DNA of 64,000 nucleotides, taken from Glebionis coronaria (taxonomy: Eukaryota; Streptophyta; Magnoliopsida; Asterales; Asteraceae). Location of the stretch: contig CM046877.1 in NCBI GenBank assembly GCA_025667525.1, forward strand, positions 296,976,364 through 297,040,363, written 5' to 3'. Positions 46,318 through 56,196 of this stretch are shown here, one piece after another. Numbering within the stretch: position 1 is the first letter of the stretch; every line of letters begins with the position of its first letter. Position numbers and translations under genes: made by a program. A model generated the notes under the pieces. It saw only the letters and a list, made by a program, of their open reading frames with translations, searched no databases and was not told where the DNA came from.

Positions 46318-49300
46318 GGCATTCAAAAACAGATCAATGATTATGGATATTGGGATAGTGGATGCTCAAGGCACATGACAGGAAAGGAAGACTATCTGAC
46401 GAATTTCACCCCTATTAAAGATGGTGATAAGGTATACTTTGGAGGTGGATATGGGACTATCACAGGCAAAGGAACCCTTCTCACCAATAATCTGCGTTTT
46501 GAGAACGTCTTCCTGGTAAAAGAACTGGATTATAATCTGTTTAGTGTATCACAAGTTTGTGATAACAAAAATAAGGTTCTTTTCACTGATACTGAGTGCT
46601 TGGTGTTAAGCAAGGATTTTAAGATCCCTGATGAGAAATATATTGAGTATAGAACACCTAGGCATAAGGACATATATAATGTGAATTTAAATGGGATTAA
46701 AGTGAATACCAATATGTCTTGTTTTTATGCTAAGGCCTTAGTAGATGAAAGTAATTTGTGGCACAGGAGACTAGGGCACATAAATTTTAAAAATATAAAC
46801 AGACTTGTGAGGCTTGGTTTAGTTGATGGTTTGCCTGAGAAGGCCTTCCACAATGACCACTCTTGTGTTGCATGTCTTAAAGGCAAGCAGCACAAGGTCT
46901 CATTTAAGTCCAAACAGGTGCATACTAGTTCCAGACCTCTTCATATGCTTCACATGGACCTCTTTGGTCCAACTAATATAGAAAGTTTGAATGGCAAGTC
47001 ATATTGCTTTGTTGTTACAGATGACTTTTCTAGGTTTACTTGGACATTCTTTCTAGCCATGAAGAGTGACACAACTGATGTTCTTATTGATTTTATCACT
47101 CAGATTGAGAAAAGGTCTGGAAATGAAGTTAAAATGCTTAGGAGTGATAATGGTGGAGAATTTAGGAACAAGAAGCTAGATGATTTTTGTGCCAGGAAAG
47201 GAATTACTAGGCAATTTAGCATTGCTAGAACCCCACAACAAAATAGGGTTGCTGAGAGGAAAAATAGAACCCTAATTGAAGCAGCCAGAACTATGTTGGC
47301 TGATGCTCACTTTCCAATAGCCTTTTGGGCTGAGGCTGTTAATACAGCATGCTATGTGCAAAATAGAGCATTGGTTAACAAAATTCAGAACAAAACACCT
47401 TATGAGTTACTTTGGGGTAGAAAACCTAATATTGGTTTTCTCAGACCTTTTGGTTGTCATGTAGTAGTGTTGGATACTAGTGATGCCTTAGGGAAATTTA
47501 GTGCAAAAGGTGATGAGGGTTATTTCATGGGGTATTCAGTCCAGAGCAAGGGTTATAGGGTTTATCTTAAAGAGGACAAACGTATTGTTGAGAGAGTACA
47601 TGTTAGGTTCTTAGAGAATAAACCTAGTGATCCTGAAAGTGGTCCTAATTGGTTGTTTGATTTGGAACCCTTATCTAGAACTTTAAATTATATGCCTGTC
47701 ACTAATCCAGATATTGTGAAGGTAACTTCAAATGTTGTGGAGGAACAAGTTGTTAATGTTTCAGGTACACAGGTTCATGAGAAGGTTGTATCACAAGCAG
47801 AAAAGGCATCTCCTACATTTGAATATGTCACAATTCCCATTTGGACATATGCTTTTGCTGCTGCTGCTGCTGCTGGACAAGATAATGGTGGTTTCCAAAT
47901 ACCACCATATACAAACATGCATGGTTCTTCAGGCGCTGACAAAGGCAAATCTAGCGCTGACAAGACCAATTCAGACGTTGATGGCTCAGACGTTGACAAC
48001 AACATTTCAAGCGTTGTTAGCCCAAGCGCTGACAAACAAGGTTCAGACGTTGACAACACCTTTGCACATCTTTTCTCTTCCACTTTTGAACAAGGTGAAC
48101 CTTCCAATTCTTATGAAGAAGGTCATCCTTATGTTGATATAAGAGAGTCTGACGAAGAAGACATTGGCAACATGGAGCATGAGGTTGAGGACACCAGACT
48201 TTTTGAAGGAGGGGTTCTCACTTCCACAATGAAGAATCACCCCACATCTCAGATCATTGGTGATATTATGACTCCAGTTCAGACTAGAAGATCTCATCAA
48301 GGTCTTGGTGGATTTATTGCCAATATACACAAGAAGGTTGATATCCCTCTTGTGCAAGCATGTTTGTTTGCATGTTTTCTGTCACAAGAAGAACCCAAGA
48401 AGATATTTGATGCTCTCAAAGAACCAAGTTGGGTGGAAGCAATGCAGGATGAGCTTCATCAATTTGCAATTCAGGATGTTTGGGAGCTGGTTGATTGTCC
48501 TAGATATGTCAGACCTATAGGGACAAGATGGGTTCTCAGGAACAAAAGAGATGAAAGAGGTATTGTGGTCAGAAACAAGGCAAGGTTAGTGGCTCAAGGT
48601 TATACACAAGAGGAGGGGATAGACTATGAGGAGGTCTTTGCACCAGTTGCAAGGATTGAAGCTATTAGGATTTTTCTAGCCTATGCATCCTGCATGGGCT
48701 TCACAGTCTATCAAATGGATGTCAAGAGTGCTTTCCTCTACGGAACTATTGTTGAGGAAGTTTATGTGATGCAACCTCCTGGTTTTGAGGATCCAGAGCA
48801 TCCAGATAAAGTGTATAGAGTCAAAAAGGCTATGTATGGCCTTCATCAAGCCCCCAGAGCATGGTATGGTACTTTGTCTACCTATTTGGTGGACAATGGA
48901 TTCAAGAGGGGCATCATAGATCAGACACTGTTTACAAAGAAGAAAGGCAAGGATGTGTTGCTTGTTCAGGTCTATGTTGATGATATCATTTTTGGGTCTA
49001 CTGATCCAAAGATGAGTGAGGATTTCTCCAAGCTTATGACAGACAAATTCAAGATGAGTGCTATGGGGGAGATGAACTTCTTTCTAGGTTTACAAGTTCA
49101 GCAGAAAGAAGATGGTATCTTCATCTCCCAGGACAAATATGTTGCTGAGATCTTGAAGAAATTTGGCTTTTCTCCACATGAAAAGAGGGCTACTATTCCT
49201 ATGGATAGAGAACACCCTTGGGGAAAGATTGGAGATGGGAAAGATGTTGATGTCAGGCATTATAGATCCAGGATTGGATCCTTGATGTATCTTACTGCTT

Positions 49301-49920
49301 CCAGACCTGATATCATGTTTGCTGTGTGTGCATGTGCACGTCATCAAGTGACTCCCAAAAAATGTCACCTTTATGCTGTGAAGAGGATCTTTAGGTACCT
49401 AAGATGCTACCCCAGTCTTGGTTTGTGGTACCCAAAGGATTCACCATTAGAGCTGATTGCATATTCAGATAGTGATTATGGAGGTGATAAGTTTGATAGG
49501 AAATCCACAACTGGTGGATGTCAGTTTCTTGGGAGCAGGTTAATATCTTGGCAATGCAAGAAACAAACAGTGGTGGCTAATTCTACAACTGAAGCAGAGT
49601 ATGTGGCTGCAGCAGCATGTTGTGGTCAAGTGTTGTGGATTCAGAACCAGCTGTTGGACTATGGGTATAATTTCATGCATACTAAGATATTTGTTGACAA
49701 TAATAGTACTTTATGCATCATTAAGAATCCTGTACATCATTCTAAAACTAAACACATAGAAATTAGACACCATTTTATAAGAGATTGCTTTGAAAAGGGT
49801 TTAATACAACCAGATAGGGTTGACACTGAGGAAAATGTGTTAGATTTATTAACTAAACCTTTTGATGCTGGGAGATTTCAATACTTGGTAACAAGTATTG
49901 GAATGGTTAATCTCACATAA
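46297..49920 (+). CDS. Copia 2 pol: protease, integrase, reverse transcriptase, RNase H
   Basis: Frame open from 46276; first ATG at 46297 overlaps the upstream TAA. Protease: [12 protein letters not shown] (about residue 20-30), with GNLF-type [10 protein letters not shown]. Integrase: zinc module HRRLGHINF...[10 protein letters not shown]; catalytic [16 protein letters not shown] and RVAERKNR (D, D, E). A long linker with an Ala run and seven D(K/V)-type repeats (47933-48060) lies between integrase and [31 protein letters not shown] begins the core; catalytic YVDDIIFGS near 48980. RNase [32 protein letters not shown], then [14 protein letters not shown]. All catalytic residues appear present. 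Stop TAA 49918-49920. Frame is -1 relative to gag. Confidence 0.94.
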   Translation: MCFLYVQGIQKQINDYGYWDSGCSRHMTGKEDYLTNFTPIKDGDKVYFGGGYGTITGKGTLLTNNLRFENVFLVKELDYNLFSVSQVCDNKNKVLFTDTECLVLSKDFKIPDEKYIEYRTPRHKDIYNVNLNGIKVNTNMSCFYAKALVDESNLWHRRLGHINFKNINRLVRLGLVDGLPEKAFHNDHSCVACLKGKQHKVSFKSKQVHTSSRPLHMLHMDLFGPTNIESLNGKSYCFVVTDDFSRFTWTFFLAMKSDTTDVLIDFITQIEKRSGNEVKMLRSDNGGEFRNKKLDDFCARKGITRQFSIARTPQQNRVAERKNRTLIEAARTMLADAHFPIAFWAEAVNTACYVQNRALVNKIQNKTPYELLWGRKPNIGFLRPFGCHVVVLDTSDALGKFSAKGDEGYFMGYSVQSKGYRVYLKEDKRIVERVHVRFLENKPSDPESGPNWLFDLEPLSRTLNYMPVTNPDIVKVTSNVVEEQVVNVSGTQVHEKVVSQAEKASPTFEYVTIPIWTYAFAAAAAAGQDNGGFQIPPYTNMHGSSGADKGKSSADKTNSDVDGSDVDNNISSVVSPSADKQGSDVDNTFAHLFSSTFEQGEPSNSYEEGHPYVDIRESDEEDIGNMEHEVEDTRLFEGGVLTSTMKNHPTSQIIGDIMTPVQTRRSHQGLGGFIANIHKKVDIPLVQACLFACFLSQEEPKKIFDALKEPSWVEAMQDELHQFAIQDVWELVDCPRYVRPIGTRWVLRNKRDERGIVVRNKARLVAQGYTQEEGIDYEEVFAPVARIEAIRIFLAYASCMGFTVYQMDVKSAFLYGTIVEEVYVMQPPGFEDPEHPDKVYRVKKAMYGLHQAPRAWYGTLSTYLVDNGFKRGIIDQTLFTKKKGKDVLLVQVYVDDIIFGSTDPKMSEDFSKLMTDKFKMSAMGEMNFFLGLQVQQKEDGIFISQDKYVAEILKKFGFSPHEKRATIPMDREHPWGKIGDGKDVDVRHYRSRIGSLMYLTASRPDIMFAVCACARHQVTPKKCHLYAVKRIFRYLRCYPSLGLWYPKDSPLELIAYSDSDYGGDKFDRKSTTGGCQFLGSRLISWQCKKQTVVANSTTEAEYVAAAACCGQVLWIQNQLLDYGYNFMHTKIFVDNNSTLCIIKNPVHHSKTKHIEIRHHFIRDCFEKGLIQPDRVDTEENVLDLLTKPFDAGRFQYLVTSIGMVNLT
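47933..48060 (+). repeat. In-frame 21/15-bp repeat in the integrase-RT linker
   Basis: Anchor CG positions 47934, 47955, 47976, 47991, 48012, 48027 and 48048 give spacings of 21, 21, 15, 21, 15 and 21. The encoded pattern is S-A-D-K / S-D-V-D units. The same word and spacing occur in the LTR. Confidence 0.85.
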
Positions 49921-51175
49921 TATGTGTTTTGGATTCTTTTTGTAAAAGTATGTACAGGATGATGCATTATTATTATTGGTCTTATTGATGATTTAGATTT
50001 TCCACTATATTTTTCTAACACTGACAAAGGTTGCTTGAACGCTGATAAGTGTTTTTGCAACGTTGTCAGCAATATAATTGTCTAACGCTGACAAAGCTTC
50101 CCTCAACGCTGTTATGTGTTATCGGGGCGTTGTCAGCAACAATGTTAGTTTTGTGGTTTTCAATCTAAATGTGCAGATGGTGTTAGCAGTATACCATTGG
50201 ATACAGAGTTGCTTATGGATCAATGGAGAAGCATTTGGACAAGTTTTTATTTATGGATGATGGTTGGAATGTTTCATTCCTATCTTGACATAAAATTTTT
50301 TATGTTCATGCATGATTTTAGCAAACTTTTTGTATCATAGTTTAAGGGGAGGTTTTAGGAACCTTTAGGATTTTTGGGTATCCATATGATACTCTTATCA
50401 CAATTCTAGATTGTGTCCACAGGTGAGTATGGGTTAGTTTTACTAAACCATGAGGCACTGTAGCATGCATAGTATATCAACTTTGCATGCTGCCAAGACA
50501 TTTTTGGCCTAGAATTGGTTGTGGTCTGTTGGGAGACTTGGGAATGATTTTGATATGGGATTTACCTGGGAGTAACAAGGATTTTATAAGGTAACTTTGT
50601 TGTTAAGAATTTTGGTTAGCAAGGGACACTAGAGGACTGTTATGTCTATCTTGCTTATGCAAGTGTGCATAACTGGACAGTGCTTGCCGCCCTATGATAA
50701 TTATCAGCTTTTGGTTATCTTCTCTAGGATAAATTACTTGTTGAGGTCATTTTTCATTTTTTAAAATGTTTTTAGTTTTGGACGCTGACAAGAATTTTCC
50801 AAGCGTTGTTGTGACCAAATTGGACGCTGACATGGCTTTAGGCAAACGTTGACAAGATTATAGCCGTTGGGCGTTGATGGGTTATTTTTGACCATAACAC
50901 TCAATGGGACCTACCCAGTTGTTACATTTTGACATATTTTCAAGCCGTAATTTTAGGAGTTGTTACTTTCATTTAATGCATGAGATAATTTATAATTTTT
51001 TCAATATTTTCATGATTAGTTTTTGAAAATCTTTGCCTATTTTTGGGCCAATCACATGCATTCTTTTTCTCCTATAAATTTGGCTACTATTTTAAACAGG
51101 GTATCTATAATTCTTGTCTAACACTTTTCTCTTATCAACTTCATCTTCTACATTCAAAATTACCAGCTTTCATCA
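49921..51175 (+). other. Copia 2 spacer between pol and the extra ORF, with candidate internal promoter
   Basis: No convincing ORF. Two motif clusters (anchors 50019, 50040, 50061, 50086, 50107, 50128; and 50783, 50804, 50825, 50847) with 21-bp spacing. A polypurine-tract-like TTTAAGGGGAGG at 50341. Near the end a CCAAT box (51048-51052), a TATAAAT (51073-51079), a pyrimidine-rich leader and ATCAATGGC at the start codon. Confidence 0.7.
51048..51175 (+). promoter_or_regulatory. Candidate internal promoter of the copia 2 extra ORF
   Basis: CCAAT (51048), TATAAAT (51073-51079) and about 100 nt to an ATG in good plant context (ATCAATGGC). A CT-rich leader, CTTTTCTCTTATCAACTTC, lies between. It suggests transcription of the extra ORFs independent of the LTR. 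Confidence 0.5.
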
Positions 51176-52285
51176 ATGGCACCAAAGTTTAACTCAGCAG
51201 AATTGGCATTGGGGTTCAGATCACAACACAACATGATTGCTTATCTTGACGCTGATAATGATCTGTTTCCTCAATACACACAAATGGTGGCGTATTTGAA
51301 CGCATCCCCATTAAGGTATGCTCTTTCTCATGCACCACTCATTCCAGTCACACACATTAAGCAGTTTTGGAACACTGTCAGTTCCTCAACAGTTAATGGA
51401 GTGACCACATTAACTTCTATTGTTCATGGGAGATCTTGGGTGGTTACTGAGGCCTTGGTACGCCAAGCCTTGCATCTTGATGATGCTGATGGTGTAGCAA
51501 TTCTTCCCATAAATGAAATAGAACAAGGGCTTAGGGCTTTGGGATATCCATTTCCTGATGAAGGTACTCTAAACAAGTATCATAAGCAGGAATTTCCCCC
51601 AGACTGGAAGTACCTCATACATATCCTCCTTCAATGTTTGAGTCCCAAATGTACTGCACACAATGAGATCAATAGATTCATTGCCAGTGCTATTGTGTGC
51701 ATTGCAACAGGGCAAAAATATAACTATTCTAAAATGATTTTTGAGGGGATGTGTAAAAACAAGGGGACAAAAATGACTTTAGCTTATCCCCGTTTTCTGC
51801 AAATGATTTTTGATGATCAAGGTTACTGCTCAAGGGATCACAATGATTTTTATAAGATCCCTGAGCAAAAGAAAGCTATTTTTATGAAGATGGATTCACC
51901 ACCCCATAGAGACTTACCTTTAACCCCAGCCATGCTTGCTGTTATTGCAGCAGCACAACCCCAACCAGACCCCCAACCTCAAATTTCCCCTCAACCACAA
52001 CTTGAACCCATTCCTGAACCTTTACCTTCACCTGAACACATGCACCTTGACCAAGAACCCTTCAACGCTGATACCTTAAATGTTGGCGTTGATGTACCTA
52101 TTTCTCACGCTGACACCCAACCTTCACAATCCCAAACACCCCTTAACCAACCCACGTCTACTCATTCTTCCACACCATCTTCCACACCACCTGAATATAG
52201 GTTGATGAAATGCCAAAGGACTACTGGAGTGTTCTCCTCTGGTGGTCCTAGCCATGTAGCAGAGAGAACCACCACCAAAGTGTGA
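51176..52285 (+). CDS. Copia 2 extra ORF, N-terminal part (ORF3a)
   Basis: 369 codons from MAPKFNSAELALGFRSQHN. A globular N-terminal domain of about 245 residues carries IKQFWNTVSSSTVNGVTTL, SWVVTEALVRQALHLDD and LAYPRFLQMIFDDQGY, the block order of the extra ORF found downstream of pol in Asteraceae SIRE-like elements. A Pro/Gln-rich linker (QPQPDPQPQISPQPQ) follows, then a low-complexity end with three motif-encoded (N/V)(A/V)D units. I see no signal peptide. The frame ends at TGA 52283-52285, four bases into ORF3b, which continues the same protein family in the -1 frame, so ORF3a plus ORF3b probably derive from one ORF. Role unknown; env-like labels are positional only. Confidence 0.85.
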   Translation: MAPKFNSAELALGFRSQHNMIAYLDADNDLFPQYTQMVAYLNASPLRYALSHAPLIPVTHIKQFWNTVSSSTVNGVTTLTSIVHGRSWVVTEALVRQALHLDDADGVAILPINEIEQGLRALGYPFPDEGTLNKYHKQEFPPDWKYLIHILLQCLSPKCTAHNEINRFIASAIVCIATGQKYNYSKMIFEGMCKNKGTKMTLAYPRFLQMIFDDQGYCSRDHNDFYKIPEQKKAIFMKMDSPPHRDLPLTPAMLAVIAAAQPQPDPQPQISPQPQLEPIPEPLPSPEHMHLDQEPFNADTLNVGVDVPISHADTQPSQSQTPLNQPTSTHSSTPSSTPPEYRLMKCQRTTGVFSSGGPSHVAERTTTKV

Positions 52286-54246
52286 CTGGTGACCTGGATG
52301 AGGCTGGGACTATTGGTTCTGGCTTAGATGCTGGCCAAGGCAGTCTCACCATAATTAAGTCCTCATCCATGCCCAATGAATCTGACTTGGGAGGTCAAAT
52401 TCCCATTTCAGAAGAGGGCAGACTGGAACCAATGACTCTTTTGGAATTGACGGCAGTCTGCATTAGCTTGCAAAAGCAAAATGCAGACTTAGTACAAATT
52501 GTCAGCTCACAAGGCCTTGAACTCAAGCAATTGAGGGAGAGGATTGTTGTTTTGGAAAGTGATCGTGCTAGGAGGGGTATGGAGGAGTCTTCCAAAGGGG
52601 AGGAAGATCAAAGAAATCTGAGTGATAAGGGCAGCCAAGATGGTCAATCAATGGATGTTGCTGAAGCCCTTACAACTTTGAAGGAACAAACAGGTTTTGA
52701 TACGTCCTTAATCTCTCCAATCAATCTAAATTTATCATTTACAGCTATGTTGAGAGAGGTTACACAAGGCGCTGAGGGAAAATATTTGAGCGTTGACAAG
52801 GCAAATTTGGACGCTGATAGAAGTATTTTGGGCGCTGATAGGGTAAATTTGGGTGTTGACAGACCTGCACATGAAGGTGATGTATCCCAGTCATCATCTA
52901 TCATCAAGGAGGTTCCTACTCAGGTATTACCATCTACCTTACCAACCATTGCACCATCAGATAAGGGTAAGGGTAAATTGGTAGAAGAAATTGTTCCAAA
53001 GGATGCAGCCCAAGTTGAATTTGATAGAAGATTGGCTGAACAAATGCTGGAACAAGATAAAAATGAGAAGTCACCATTTGTTGTGACTTCTGAAGAAGAA
53101 AGTGATGGAGCTAGCTCAGACTCAAGTGTGATGATTATAGAACCAGAAAGGCTTGAGTATGGTGATGAGCTTGCTAGGGAAAAGTTGAGAGAATTGAAAT
53201 TGCAGGTTGACTTTGACATGCCAGAGGTGGTTCAAATGTATAATTCTTGGGAAGAAAGCTGCATGGATAATCCAGACTTGACCATTTCAGATCAAATATG
53301 GGGTTTGGAGCTTCTTCTTAGAGTTCAGAAGGATTGTAAGGTGATTTTGAAGCACAAGGCAAGCAATATTCTCTCAGAGTTGGAAAGGGATAGAAGGGAG
53401 CTTTACTTTATGTTGCTTAGATGTCATGGAGTTGGATGGACACATCAGAAGTTGAAAGCTTTGACATTTGATGAGTTGGAACATAGAGCTTATCCCATTT
53501 GGGTGAGAGTGCAGGAAGCAAACACTCTCAGACTTCTTTCAGATGAAAGAAAGGAGCAACTTGCAGAAGAAATGGAAATCAAGAAAGCTATGATGATTCC
53601 CAGGCCAGTGAAGAAGGGATTTAAATTTGAGTTTCCAAAAGATATGGATCCACTATATCCAAGTGAAGCAGTTATAAGAAAGAGCCTCAAGCTCTCCCCA
53701 TTAGAAGCTTCAGATATGGTGCAAGTGTTACCATTAGATTCCAGGAATCCAATTGTTAGCTATGAAGAAGATGAATGTGGATTCTGGAAGATTGGCAGAT
53801 TTGGCAAGGAAGTACACGCTTTTACCACTCTCATATCTTTATTTGCAAGTTGTGATAGAGAAGAATTGGTGGACCTTTGGAGGTTACTAGAGACCAAGTA
53901 TGAGGCTGAAGCACCAACTTCAGCTAATGGAATAAAACTTTGGACCACATTCAAAAGAATGTGTGGGACAAAAGAGGAAGATCCTGAAATATGGAAGGAT
54001 CTTGAAGATGACCTCAGTGGTCTTCAATGGAGGTTATATTCAACTGCTGGTGTATACCATTTGAGTTCTACAAAGTTTGCTGAGTATCTACTTGTAGATG
54101 CTCAATATTTCATATCCAAGGCTATTTTGGAAAAGATGAAGGACACTCAGCTGGAGATAGATTATTCAAGTGACGTGGCAAAGGATTTGATCAGATTTAT
54201 TCATTACCAATATGAGAAGATTTGTCAGACTCCTCCTAGTTCTTAA
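52282..54246 (+). CDS. Copia 2 extra ORF, C-terminal part (ORF3b)
   Basis: Open from a GTG at 52282 with no early ATG; the first internal Met (MPNESDLGG) is at about 52369. A leucine-zipper-like coiled coil, LVQIVSSQGLELKQLRERI, runs at about residues 70-95. Five units of the 21-bp motif encode SVDKANL, DADRSIL, GADRVNL and GVDR at 52770-52870. A charged middle follows, then a conserved C-terminal domain with FWKIGRFGKEVHAFTTLI, LVDLWRLLETKYE, IWKDLEDDLSGLQWRLYSTAGVYHL and SKAILEKMKD. These blocks are the usual C-terminus of this extra-ORF family. A -1 overlap of four bases with ORF3a indicates a frameshift mutation or a programmed event. The TAA at 54244 is 52 bp before the 3' LTR. Confidence 0.83.
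   Translation: MTGDLDEAGTIGSGLDAGQGSLTIIKSSSMPNESDLGGQIPISEEGRLEPMTLLELTAVCISLQKQNADLVQIVSSQGLELKQLRERIVVLESDRARRGMEESSKGEEDQRNLSDKGSQDGQSMDVAEALTTLKEQTGFDTSLISPINLNLSFTAMLREVTQGAEGKYLSVDKANLDADRSILGADRVNLGVDRPAHEGDVSQSSSIIKEVPTQVLPSTLPTIAPSDKGKGKLVEEIVPKDAAQVEFDRRLAEQMLEQDKNEKSPFVVTSEEESDGASSDSSVMIIEPERLEYGDELAREKLRELKLQVDFDMPEVVQMYNSWEESCMDNPDLTISDQIWGLELLLRVQKDCKVILKHKASNILSELERDRRELYFMLLRCHGVGWTHQKLKALTFDELEHRAYPIWVRVQEANTLRLLSDERKEQLAEEMEIKKAMMIPRPVKKGFKFEFPKDMDPLYPSEAVIRKSLKLSPLEASDMVQVLPLDSRNPIVSYEEDECGFWKIGRFGKEVHAFTTLISLFASCDREELVDLWRLLETKYEAEAPTSANGIKLWTTFKRMCGTKEEDPEIWKDLEDDLSGLQWRLYSTAGVYHLSSTKFAEYLLVDAQYFISKAILEKMKDTQLEIDYSSDVAKDLIRFIHYQYEKICQTPPSS
52769..52862 (+). repeat. 21-bp repeat in ORF3b, five units
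   Basis: Anchor dinucleotides at 52770, 52791, 52812, 52833 and 52854, exactly 21 apart. Units read roughly GCGYTGA(C/T)A followed by 12 variable bases and give a seven-residue repeat (x-(A/V)-D-(K/R)-x-x-L). Confidence 0.9.
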
Positions 54247-54286
54247 TGCTTATTCAGAAACTTGATCATAAGAGTGGATATCAAGT

Positions 54287-54298
54287 TTAGGGGAGGAT
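54287..54298 (+). other. Polypurine tract of copia 2
   Basis: TTTAGGGGAGGAT ends one base before the 3' LTR start TGTTGGGAAT. Confidence 0.85.
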
Positions 54299-54825
54299 TG
54301 TTGGGAATAAATTAAGGCCAGATCACTTGAGTGTTGACAAGAACAATTCAAGCGTTGACAAGAACAAAGCAAGCGCTGACAGCTCAAGCGTTGACAGGTT
54401 AAAGTCAAGCGTTGACACGTTGAAGATAAGCACTGATAGAAGATATAATCTATATGTTTATTATATTCTAGAATACTTCTAGTAAGGATAGAAACGACAA
54501 TGTATTTTCTATATTTATCTTTACCTAGAATAGTTGATACGTAGCTTATTGTACAAGGCTTCTTGTATCTATAAAAGAAGGCCTTTAGGTTAAAGTTTAT
54601 TATCAAGTTTTACATAAGTTTTCGTTCATAAACATCTTTCATTGTAAGCAAGTTCGACATTGATAATCAAAGTGAAAGTTTGTTTATATCTTGTGTGTTC
54701 TTGTTTAAGTGTTAAATTCCACATAACACTTAGATCTACAAAGCATATACAAAGGTTTCTCTACGTGTATTACTTGATTCAATCTCGTATACACGAGCTT
54801 AATCGATCTAAGTTTGGGATCAACA
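54299..54825 (+). repeat. Copia 2 3' LTR (527 bp)
   Basis: Same length as the 5' LTR, with three substitutions. Ends GGGATCAACA, followed by TAAGT and resumption of the gypsy LTR at ATCCCTAACAG. Confidence 0.97.
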
Positions 54826-56191
54826 TAAGTATCCCTAACAGTCCTCACAAAACAGACTATTCAGATTGGTACATCAATTTGTTTTGATCATATCTCACTC
54901 ATTATAATGATTCCATTGCATGGCCAACTCTCACACGTGTACAAGTCCTAATAATTACTGTATATTAGTTCATACATATCATTTTACCAGTTTAACATAT
55001 GGTTGTTTATTGTTTTTATACAGCCTACTAAATTAAGTAAGATTTACCACTTTTACATATAGTTTTCCATCTTTTTATACAAGTTTATCAACACATGATC
55101 TCCATCATCATTCATCATCATATACATATACATAAATAAAAGAAAATACAAGATTACATATTCAAAATAACAAAAGGATAGGAAGAACAATCTCTATACC
55201 ACCAAAGTGATGAAAAGATGGGGTTGATGATGAACAAGACTTGGTTTTGGGTAACCAATCTTATGAGATATCAACAACACTTCTAGGATCACCAAATATT
55301 TGTAGACTTCTCCGAAAATCAGCCCTTGATCTCCATGGAAACTCCTTGCTAGTTGTTAAAATCACCTCCAATCAACAAGTCTTCAAAAGGGCTTCATCAT
55401 ATGTAGAAATAACATAGGATTTGTGGTTAAATTTGATCAAAATAAGGGTGTTTATGTGATGATTTTGGACGGAAAAATGAGAGAGAAAGAGAGGAGTTGG
55501 TGGTTTGCATGAGATGAAATGAGATAATGGTTTGGTGCTAGTGGTTTTGATGTGTTGGTAGCTTATTTAGTTAAGCAAGCCAAGTGTAACAACTTGTTTA
55601 ATACAAGTTGACACCTAAGGGTGTGTGGTGGCTTATGTTTAGCCGTCCCATGAGTGGGGTGAGGCAAGTGTAAACTTGTCTCATCCCACTAATTTACGGA
55701 TATTCCTCGATTCTAGTTTCCTCGATTTGCGTGCCCTCGGGTCATTTTACGAAAAACGTTTTTATAAATTATGAATCAACGGCAGAAAACGAATCTAATA
55801 AAAATTGTCTCATAAAAAACGGAGTTCAAAAACGTAAATACGTAAACCTAGGGTTTCCGGTTTAGTCGTAAAGGACGTTAAATCATGAACGTAAGTCCTA
55901 ATCTCTCCTCGTAAATTTGTGTGTTTATGAACCAACACAAATTTAAAAATTCCAAAATAATATTCACGGATAAATTTATTTCCTGAAATGTCGGACTGTC
56001 ACCAAAAACGGTGTATGTAAACGTAAGCACGTAACGTAGAGTCCTCCGGTTTCGACGTAGTCGATGCTACTTCAAGACGTAAACCCAAATTTCTTCCAAA
56101 AAATGAGTGAGTTCATAATATAACATTAAAATAATGTTTTTAAATAATACTTGAGAATAAAATATCAACCATAAATTGACGGATTGTCACA

Positions 56192-56196
56192 ATTAC
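56192..56196. repeat. Right target-site duplication of the large gypsy element (ATTAC)
   Basis: Same as 31730-31734. Confidence 0.9.

Larger units (their letters stand above)
42831..54825 (+). mobile_element. Copia 2: young SIRE-like Ty1/copia element with extra ORFs
   Basis: An 11,995-bp element with 527-bp LTRs (42831-43357 and 54299-54825) beginning TGTTGGGAAT and ending GGGATCAACA. Primer site TGGTATCAGAGC at 43360, gag from 43415, protease-integrase-RT-RNase H at 46276-49920, a 1.25-kb spacer with a candidate promoter, extra ORFs at 51176-52285 and 52282-54246, and polypurine tract AGGGGAGGAT before the 3' LTR. The LTRs differ at three positions by my comparison (CGC/TGT, two changes, near 42864/54332, and CCGC/CCAC near 43252/54720). 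That implies a recent insertion. A (G/A)CG(C/T)TGACA motif is scattered throughout. Confidence 0.95.
40768..56191 (-). repeat. 5' LTR of the large gypsy element, split by copia 2
   Basis: LTR parts 40768-42830 and 54831-56191 rejoin to a copy of 31735-35177 of about 3.42 kb once copia 2 (42831-54825) and one TAAGT duplicate are removed. Reads TGTAACACCCCC at the left and ATTGTCACA at the right. Confidence 0.92.

Noticed and set aside
49918..49926. Leaky pol stop expressing ORF3, as in soybean SIRE1
   Set aside because: Pol ends in TAA and ORF3 begins 1.25 kb downstream in a separate frame; an internal promoter fits better.
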